From contig CAUJGJ010000118.1 of assembly GCA_963170055.1 (NCBI GenBank), positions 10,001 through 24,000 on the forward strand: a stretch of 14,000 nucleotides of DNA, written 5' to 3'. Origin of the DNA: Halisarca cf. caerulea. Lineage: Eukaryota > Porifera > Demospongiae > Chondrillida > Halisarcidae. Made by a program: the position numbers and the translations under genes. How positions within the stretch are numbered: position 1 is the first letter of the stretch; each line of letters starts with the position of its first letter. Below are positions 1 to 14,000 of this stretch, in pieces. Under the pieces are notes generated by a model. The model was not told where the DNA came from, searched no databases, and was given only the letters and a program-made list of their open reading frames with translations.

Positions 1-530
1 ACGTGCGATACCTGGTCAACAAAGAGTACAAGGATGTGCTTGGAGCCAGCCTAGCTGTGGACAACGCAACCAGTGAGAGTGAGTGGATGCAGCTGTACAA
101 AGGTATGTCCAAAGGTCTTGGTGTCGAAGCGTTTGATTTCGACAAGTGTGTTGAGGATGGAAACAGAACAGTGGATGCTTTCCGACTGGCTTTCAAGGCA
201 TTTGAAGACAGGGAGGTTATAAAGGGTCTTCATCTTATTGCTCAAGGATTGACAGACTTCAGAGATGCCTTGGTTTTGTGCGAACAGACTGACATCGTTA
301 AAGCACTGACTGAGTTTATTGAAGATCTCATAGCATGCACTGAGGGTGACTGCGAGAAGTTTGTCATTGAAATTGCCAAAGAGTTGCTCATCTTCTATGA
401 GCGGCATTATGAGATCTATGGTGACATTAGGGCAGCAACCAACTGTTTCAAGATTGATGCTTACGAACAAGGAGGCATCTGCATTGGGCGTGTCACTGCA
501 GCTTGTATTAAAAACCCTTCCATTGATTGA
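1..530 (+). CDS. 3' end of an unrecognised helical, Cys-containing protein (5' partial)
   Basis: An open frame enters from before the window and ends at TGA 528-530. The visible 175 residues start with a GTG codon that is unlikely to be a real start, so this is a last exon or the end of a longer gene. The sequence is predicted mostly alpha-helical. It has seven cysteines (residues 49, 93, 112, 117, 148, 160, 168 of the visible part) and two N-glycosylation sequons (NAT at 21, NRT at 54), which would suit a secreted or luminal protein. No signal peptide or membrane segment lies in the visible part. The spacing of Cys and Asp/Phe/Ala residues vaguely recalls poorly characterised helical secreted proteins of protists and early animals, but I cannot name a family and assign no function. 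It converges on slu7, whose stop lies 716 bp away on the other strand. Confidence 0.75.
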   Translation, partial: VRYLVNKEYKDVLGASLAVDNATSESEWMQLYKGMSKGLGVEAFDFDKCVEDGNRTVDAFRLAFKAFEDREVIKGLHLIAQGLTDFRDALVLCEQTDIVKALTEFIEDLIACTEGDCEKFVIEIAKELLIFYERHYEIYGDIRAATNCFKIDAYEQGGICIGRVTAACIKNPSID

Positions 531-1246
531 GGGCCAGTGTGTGTGTGTGTGTGTGTGTGTGTGTTTCATGAATGGTTTGATTCTATCGTCTCCTGACATA
601 TTCTTTTATGTGGTGATGAAATATACATCGTTAATTCACCTTCTGCATTTACTTTTGCTTTGATGATTAGTATATAATCAGCTTGAAATTTAAATGTGCA
701 TTTTATGCATGGAAGCACACACTCCAATGTACATGCCTACGTATGCACATTGTTAGGTTTTGAGTAAATTCATGCAGCCAATCTTTTGCCAATTATAACT
801 TGATCAATCTATATTATACAACTGCGCATGTGCATGCATGCAGGTACATACGTATATACATATACATGCGCGCGTGTGTGTACATTGTCATGCTTGCATG
901 GTTACTTATAAAACAGTACATGATTGAGGCCTTCTATTGTAGAGATGAACTGGTTAAATCATGCAATTTTACCTGAGTATACAACTTCGATCATGCAAGA
1001 CATATGTAAAGAGCTCAAATAATATGAAAAAAAACATGCACGGCATATTCTGTATACTGTAATGTATACATACAGTACGCATTATAACTGCATATAATTT
1101 GTGAACGTTGATATATGTGTGAGTACATACGTACATAAGGAGTGTAAGTACAAGTATACATAACTGCTGTCGGGTATAGCAGAATCAGATACAAAATCAA
1201 GTTGCAATGTCACACACAGGGGACAAGTATTGGTGGCAGAAGTGAT
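531..1246. other. Convergent intergenic region
   Basis: This region separates the 3' ends of two convergent genes and holds both 3' UTRs. I see no ORF of substance and no clear AATAAA on either strand. It opens with a (GT)n tract and carries many alternating purine-pyrimidine runs (TACGTA, CATGCATG, GCGCGTGTG around 830-880). Confidence 0.6.
537..564. repeat. (GT)14 microsatellite
   Basis: An uninterrupted GT dinucleotide tract begins six bases after the stop codon of the upstream gene. It would therefore be a GU tract at the very start of that 3' UTR. Confidence 0.95.
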
Positions 1247-9774
<8,528 letters not shown>

Positions 9775-9832
9775 TTTTAGTTGTCCTCCGGGTCAATCTG
9801 AACCGATCTGAACTACAGTACTGTGGCACCAT

Positions 9833-9963
9833 AGGTACTACTAGTCTGGCGTAGCCGACCCAATCTCGCTCGGCCATTTTCGGGGACTGACGTCACCGGG
9901 TGACGTCAGTCCCCGAAAATGGCCGAGCGAGATTGGGTCGGCTACGCCAGACTAAGGTACTAC
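9833..9963. mobile_element. 113-bp perfect palindromic element (9842-9954) with 9-bp direct repeats
   Basis: Positions 9842-9954 form a perfect palindrome: 56-bp arms around a single centre base at 9898, starting TAGTCTGGCGTAGCC and ending with its inverse. AGGTACTAC lies directly outside both ends (9833-9841 and 9955-9963), as expected of a target-site duplication. A 9-bp duplication with terminal-inverted-repeat-only structure suggests a foldback or Mutator-type non-autonomous element. The alternative of a TA duplication around a 109-bp element is less economical. It sits between slu7 and the retroelement. There is no ORF. Confidence 0.85.
9888..9908. promoter_or_regulatory. Pair of CRE-type sites TGACGTCA
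   Basis: The consensus CRE/ATF octamer TGACGTCA occurs at 9888-9895 and again at 9901-9908, separated by five bases, at the centre of the palindromic element and about 115-135 bp upstream of the slu7 ATG. Whether they act on slu7 is inference. Confidence 0.5.
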
Positions 9964-10087
9964 GTAACCGTGGCGTACAGGCCAACATACCACAGCTGAT
10001 CTGAAAAATGGCGGCAGGACGATTGACGTGACAAGTGGACCCTTTCGATTGATTTATCATCCTTACCCTTGATTGTATCAATAGAAG

Positions 10088-13000
10088 ATGGTCTGTTGTA
10101 GATGTAACAGGTCTGGTACATGCTCTAATTGTATTTGCAAGAAATCTAACAGGCGCTGCCATAATTGCCTGCCCTCCAGATTGGACAATTGTACAAATCA
10201 AGATGCTCTTTCCTCGCAAGAGCTATCTTCTGTACCTGGGATGAACGTTTTAGAAGAAGAAGAAGGGAATAATGATTCGGGTGATTTACCTAGTACTCCC
10301 GTGGAGACCTTAGACGATGTTTTAATTGCCTCTGTGAACGACGGATCTACTGATATCGGTCGGGACTCTAATGTGACTCAAGGTGATTTTTTGTGGGGTG
10401 ACCTTGACGGTAATGTTTTCTCCAGAATTGTTGATGATTGCTACAATGAGGTGGTGCACTGGAAAAGAAATATTTTTCTCATCCCTAGTGGTGGAGTTGG
10501 GAAGGCCTTTGTCGACGAGGTAGCGAGATTGTTCCAATCCTATGCCGATAATGATGCTATTGAGCCTATTGCTTTGAAGTCGTGTATGTTGATGCAAACT
10601 CTGCTACTGCAGAAACCTCACAAGAAAAGCAAAGCAAAGGAACACTCTGCTGCTCTGAGTAGGAGGTTAGACCTATGGCATAGTGGTGAAATAATGGCCC
10701 TGATGGATGAAGGACGGAGTATTCAAGCACGCCTACCACCACCTAGTCAAAATGTACGTGAAGACAACTTGGCTAAGAAATTTGCTAAGTTAATCGGTAT
10801 GGGGAAGATACGTGAGGCCCTAAGATGTATTGAAGGCACGACTTTTGGTGGTGTACTACAAGTCGGCGACACCACCATTCTGCCTGACGGTACTAGTACC
10901 ACTGTCCTTGATCGTTTGAAGGAACTTCACCCCCAAGCACAGCAGGCACAACCTGATGCTCTGCTTTCTGAACACCAAGAAGGCTCTCTCCCTTGTACTG
11001 ACTCTATGTTTGACATTATCGATGCTGCATCTATCAAGAGAATTGCCAGCAAATGCCAAGGATCAGCTGGACCTTCTGGTCTCGACGCCTATGCTTGGAG
11101 AAGAATGTGTGTATCTTTTGGATATGCCTCTAACAATCTGTGTCATGCTCTAGCAGCAACTGCTAGGAAACTGTGCCAACAAACTGTCGATCCTAGAGGT
11201 GTATCTTCCCTGGTTGCATGCCGTCTGATTCCGCTAGACAAATGCCCTGGTGTCAGACCTATAGGGGTGGGAGAGGTTTCAAGGAGGATCATTGCTAAGG
11301 CTGTGATAAGTGCTGTGAGAGAGGACATGACACGAGCTGCAGGCGCTCTGCAGGTGTGTGCAGGACAGGAAGGTGGAGTTGAAGCAGCAATTCATGCTAT
11401 GGATGAGCTCTTTTGTAGAGAGGACGTCGAAGGAGTCCTCCTAGCAGACGCCTCTAATGCATTCAATGTCCTCAACAGGAGTTGTGCCCTTCACAATATC
11501 CAGTTCATATGCCCCTCTCTATGCAATGTTCTGAAGAACACTTATCAAGCCCCAATCCGCATGTTTATTCCTGGTGGCGGTGAGATTCTATCATCCGAAG
11601 GAACTACTCAGGGAGACCCACTCGGGATGGCAATGTACGCTCTGGCTATCAAACCTCTTATAAATGAGCTACATAATAGTTGTGACAAAGCAAATCAAGT
11701 GTGGTTTGCTGATGACGCCTCGGCCGCTGCCAAATGTCAACATCTCAGGAAGTGGTGGGACCTGTTATCAACTCGCGGTCCCAAGTATGGCTATTGTCCA
11801 AATGGGAAAAAGTCATTTCTGATAGTAAAAGAATGTTACCTTGATGAAGCCACGCGTCTGTTTGAAGGTACTGGCATTACCATCACTACCATTGGAGCAA
11901 GACATCTCGGAGCTGCTTTAGGGTCATCTCAATTTAAGGAGGAATATGTCAAATTGAAAGTATCTCAGTGGTGTGACGAAATTGAGAGACTCGCAAGCAT
12001 TGCTTCCAGCCAGCCGCATGCTGCTTTTGCAGCTTACATTCATGGGCAGCAGCACAAGTGGTCTTTCATACAACGTACCATAAGAGACATTGAGGAGCTC
12101 TTTAGACCACTTGAAGACTGCATTAAGAAGAAACTGATCCCAGCCATCACTGGACGGGCTCAATGCTCCAACGTGCAAAGAGATTTACTGTCCTTACCAC
12201 CTCGGATTGGTGGTCTTGGCCTGAGCTACCCTACTGACTCTGATGCTCAATTCCAGTCATCTGTCAAAATAACATCTCCACTGACAGAAATGATTGTGAA
12301 TCAAGCTATTCATGCTCCCCTCTCTTCTTCAGATAGCACCCAACTCAAGGCTGAAGTGAAGAAACTCAAGAAGGCACAAGATGATGGGAAAGTTGCATCA
12401 CTACGGCAACAACTTTCCAAGAGCCAGCAAAGACTCTTGGAATGTGCGGAAGAGAAGGGAGCATCCAACTGGGTCACTTCCATTCCCCTGGAAGAATTTG
12501 ATTTCCTACTGCATAAGGGTGACTTCAGGGATGCTCTATGCTTAAGATATGGCTGGCAAGTCAACAACCTACCAACCCATTGTGCCTGTGGGGAGTCAAT
12601 GTCGGTTGACCATGCCCTGTGTTGCCACAAGGGTGGATACACCATCTGCCGCCATAATAAAGTCCGAGACCTAACTGAAGTACTTCTGAGAGAAGTATGC
12701 CCTAACACCTCCATAGAACCACCCCTACAACCACTTAGTGGAGAAAGTTTTGACCACGGCACCAGCAGCCGTGAGGATGAGGCGAGACTGGACATAAAGG
12801 CCAGTGGATTTTGGCGTGCAGGTCAGGACGCATTGTTTGACGTAAGGGTTTTTTACCCAAACGCCCCTACCTACAAGTCAAAACCCTTGTCTAGTGTTTA
12901 CAGACAGCATGAAATGGACAAGAAAAGACGCTATGGTGAACGTGTCCGTGAAGTTGAGAGAGCAGCCTTCACTCCACTGGTGTTTGCGTGTACCGGAGGA

Positions 13001-13201
13001 ATGGCCAGGGAGTGTACAACATTTTTCAAGCGACTGAGTTCCATGATTGCAGAAAGGAGAAAAATGAGGTACCAGCATGTGATCAACTGGTTGAGATGTC
13101 AGATCTCTTTCCTTCTATTGAGGCAATCTATCATGGCAATCAGAGGCTCCAGATCAGGCAAAAAGACCATCAACATCCCAGCTGACTTTGCTTGTGTCTA
13201 A
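10088..13201 (+). CDS. Retrotransposon polyprotein: Cys-rich N-terminus, reverse transcriptase, zinc motif, restriction-like endonuclease
   Basis: The 1037-aa protein would nick target DNA and copy its own RNA there (target-primed reverse transcription). The first 35 residues hold nine cysteines (C3, C4, C6, C12, C15, C17, C24, C27, C35), a probable zinc-binding, CXC-like nucleic-acid domain. The RT core spans about 380-620: motif A LLADASNAFN (D454), motif B TTQGDPLGM (506-514), motif C FADD (D542, D543). After a helical region comes a zinc motif C832-x-C834-x7-H842-x3-C846 with GG and RHNKVRD following. A PD-(D/E)XK-type nuclease then follows, with candidate active residues D902 and D918 in LDIKASGF...LFDVRVFYP, a Lys/Arg-rich helix (945-956) and FTPLVFACTGG. 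The ATG follows an in-frame stop three bases upstream and has A at -3 and G at +4. No apurinic-type endonuclease is present. Similar proteins are, to my memory, common in cnidarian and sponge genomes; I cannot assign a named clade. Confidence 0.93.
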   Translation: MVCCRCNRSGTCSNCICKKSNRRCHNCLPSRLDNCTNQDALSSQELSSVPGMNVLEEEEGNNDSGDLPSTPVETLDDVLIASVNDGSTDIGRDSNVTQGDFLWGDLDGNVFSRIVDDCYNEVVHWKRNIFLIPSGGVGKAFVDEVARLFQSYADNDAIEPIALKSCMLMQTLLLQKPHKKSKAKEHSAALSRRLDLWHSGEIMALMDEGRSIQARLPPPSQNVREDNLAKKFAKLIGMGKIREALRCIEGTTFGGVLQVGDTTILPDGTSTTVLDRLKELHPQAQQAQPDALLSEHQEGSLPCTDSMFDIIDAASIKRIASKCQGSAGPSGLDAYAWRRMCVSFGYASNNLCHALAATARKLCQQTVDPRGVSSLVACRLIPLDKCPGVRPIGVGEVSRRIIAKAVISAVREDMTRAAGALQVCAGQEGGVEAAIHAMDELFCREDVEGVLLADASNAFNVLNRSCALHNIQFICPSLCNVLKNTYQAPIRMFIPGGGEILSSEGTTQGDPLGMAMYALAIKPLINELHNSCDKANQVWFADDASAAAKCQHLRKWWDLLSTRGPKYGYCPNGKKSFLIVKECYLDEATRLFEGTGITITTIGARHLGAALGSSQFKEEYVKLKVSQWCDEIERLASIASSQPHAAFAAYIHGQQHKWSFIQRTIRDIEELFRPLEDCIKKKLIPAITGRAQCSNVQRDLLSLPPRIGGLGLSYPTDSDAQFQSSVKITSPLTEMIVNQAIHAPLSSSDSTQLKAEVKKLKKAQDDGKVASLRQQLSKSQQRLLECAEEKGASNWVTSIPLEEFDFLLHKGDFRDALCLRYGWQVNNLPTHCACGESMSVDHALCCHKGGYTICRHNKVRDLTEVLLREVCPNTSIEPPLQPLSGESFDHGTSSREDEARLDIKASGFWRAGQDALFDVRVFYPNAPTYKSKPLSSVYRQHEMDKKRRYGERVREVERAAFTPLVFACTGGMARECTTFFKRLSSMIAERRKMRYQHVINWLRCQISFLLLRQSIMAIRGSRSGKKTINIPADFACV

Positions 13202-13284
13202 ATGTAGTTGATCAACAGTTGCTCTTTATTATCAATACTTGTATTGAATTGTAAATTGCTGTGTAATTATTTAAATTAATTGTG

Positions 13285-13310
13285 AAAAAAAAAAAAAAAA
13301 AAAAAAAAAA
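13285..13310 (+). repeat. Poly(A) tail of the retrotransposon
   Basis: 26 consecutive A residues follow the retroelement 3' UTR. They mark its 3' junction and show insertion in plus orientation. Confidence 0.92.
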
Positions 13311-13315
13311 CATAA

Positions 13316-13377
13316 GGGGAATTTCCCTTCTATTACATAATGACGTCATGGCGGTTTCTTTTTGCACGAAAACCGCC
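13316..13377 (+). promoter_or_regulatory. Putative promoter of the CARD gene: kappa-B-like palindrome, CRE, GC hairpin
   Basis: GGGGAATTTCCC (13316-13327) contains GGGAATTTCC, a perfect match to the NF-kappa-B consensus. ATGACGTCAT (13340-13349) is a full CRE/ATF palindrome. GGCGGTTT (13350-13357) and AAACCGCC (13370-13377) could form an 8-bp hairpin. All lie within 110 bp upstream of the CARD ATG and just after the retroelement tail. No TATA box is evident. Function is inferred from motif match only. Confidence 0.5.
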
Positions 13378-13424
13378 AAAGTTCACCGAATTTCAATTTC
13401 ATACGAATTCGGCAAGTCCGCAAG

Positions 13425-13701
13425 ATGTCAGAAGAAGAAGAACCCGAACGAGAAGCAGTACGGGAGTGCTATGCCGAACTCTGTAAAAGGATGGATCCTA
13501 AAGGTCTTCGCCGTAGATTGTTTTCTGAAGGACTATTAACAGATGAGCAGAATGGAGCGGTACAAGATCTTCAAAATACGAGCGACAAAAATGAAAAGCT
13601 CCTTGTTGCGATACGGCAAAGGAGTGGAAAGGACATAGTACTCTTTTGCAAAATTCTTTTTGAAGAAAAACAAGAACATTGTGGGGATTTACTCATGAAC
13701 G
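13425..13701 (+). CDS. CARD-domain protein, first coding exon (3' partial)
   Basis: From ATG 13425 the frame encodes an acidic start (MSEEEEPERE) and then a six-helix-like domain at about residues 8-92. This has the caspase recruitment pattern: L--RLFSEGLLTDEQ, a run of acidic and polar residues, KNEKLLVAIRQRSGKDIVLF, and a final helix to DLLMN. CARDs mediate homotypic assembly in apoptosis and innate immune signalling. The exon probably ends at 13701 before donor GTATGA (phase 1). Unspliced, the frame would stop at 13769 after 114 residues. A possible next acceptor, TTGCCAG, ends at 13984 and would keep the frame open. An in-frame ATG also exists at 13362, but the context GCAAGATG and the domain start favour 13425. 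CARD identity is by pattern; a related death-fold domain is possible. Confidence 0.75.
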
Positions 13702-14000
13702 GTATGAGTCGAAGTATAGGTCTGACCCCCACGCATGCAAGGCTAGGATTTGGTGTAGGATGCCATTAAGAAGTTTGGGGTGCTGGCCATGCTGCCTTAG
13801 AGCATTTCAGTGAAGCCATATAGACAGGCCTTGTCATTCAATTGCTACTTATAGTGCCCTAATTAACACATAAATATTTAATTCAATCAGCCCGAACTGT
13901 GGGGATGACATCCTGCTCAACTTGCACTACCATTGGCCGAGTGCATTTAAGCCTTGCATGGTACGTGTGTGTGTGCCTTGCCAGGAAATGACCGTTTTCT
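13702..14000 (+). other. Probable intron 1 of the CARD gene
   Basis: There is no coding signal beyond the read-through to 13769. The sequence is unremarkable and includes a short GT run at 13965-13975. A pyrimidine-poor but plausible acceptor TTGCCAG ends at 13984, after which GAAATGACCGTTTTCT remains open in the needed phase, so a second exon may begin at 13985. Confidence 0.4.

Larger units (their letters stand above)
9964..13310 (+). mobile_element. Non-LTR retrotransposon with RT and restriction-like endonuclease
   Basis: The element comprises one long ORF, a short 3' UTR (13202-13284) and a 26-A tail (13285-13310), with no LTRs. The 3' boundary is the A tail; the 5' boundary is unresolved and lies between the palindromic element and the ORF start at 10088. 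I found no convincing target-site duplication: only AACATA occurs at 9984-9989 and overlapping the tail end, which is weak. No AATAAA precedes the tail. The reading frame is intact, so the copy is probably young. Its domain order (RT, then zinc motif, then endonuclease) is that of the R2-like group of retrotransposons. Confidence 0.88.

Noticed and set aside
100..120. AAAGGTATGTCC as a splice donor inside the first gene
   Set aside because: The frame continues with good coding character for over 130 codons, so it is more likely a chance match, though an alternative donor cannot be excluded.
346..663. Other overlapping frames on both strands across the first gene
   Set aside because: Shadows of the coding frame or of the GT repeat, without independent coding character.
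9984..9990. AACATA as the 5' target-site duplication of the retroelement
   Set aside because: Only six bases, two of which overlap the poly(A) tail; too weak to set the 5' boundary.
9990..10010. CTGATCTGAAAAA near the possible retroelement 5' end as a hammerhead ribozyme core
   Set aside because: It does not match CTGANGA...GAAA, and no supporting stems are visible.
12310..12795. 161-codon minus-strand frame inside the retroelement
   Set aside because: Antisense shadow of the reverse transcriptase/endonuclease ORF.

Overview
The window looks like nuclear DNA of an early-branching animal, most likely a demosponge. The reasons are a many-intron metazoan gene, a CARD-domain exon, introns full of (AC/GT)n and TACGTA/GTAC-type alternating DNA, dense small MITEs, and a retrotransposon of a type I associate with cnidarian and sponge genomes. 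The taxonomic call is inference; the gene structures are read directly.

Layout: (1) 1-530, plus strand: the 3' end of an unrecognised alpha-helical, cysteine-containing protein, followed at once by a (GT)n tract. (2) 1247-9774, minus strand: a complete gene for the second-step pre-mRNA splicing factor SLU7. I resolved it into nine coding exons with GT-AG introns, giving 567 codons with no frameshift. Its introns hold most of the repeats: several TA-flanked MITEs ending in CAGTGRAACCTC, hAT-like MITEs, internal tandem repeats (17, 27 and 75 bp) and long AC/GT microsatellites. (3) 9833-9963: a 113-bp perfect palindrome flanked by a 9-bp direct repeat, a foldback-type element sitting about 70 bp upstream of the SLU7 start codon and carrying two consensus CRE (TGACGTCA) sites. 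(4) about 9964-13310, plus strand: an apparently intact non-LTR retrotransposon with a single 1037-aa ORF (Cys-rich N-terminus, reverse transcriptase, CCHC-like zinc motif, restriction-like endonuclease) ending in a 26-A tail. (5) 13311-14000, plus strand: a short promoter-like segment with a kappa-B-type palindrome and a CRE, then the first coding exon of a CARD-domain protein whose remainder lies beyond the window.

SLU7 and the CARD gene are divergent and probably once faced each other across a few hundred bases. The foldback element and the retrotransposon have since entered that space. The signals most worth following are the perfect palindrome with its target duplication, the (UG)n/(AC)n pair bracketing SLU7 intron 3, and the intact endonuclease-bearing retroelement ending five bases from a kappa-B-like site.
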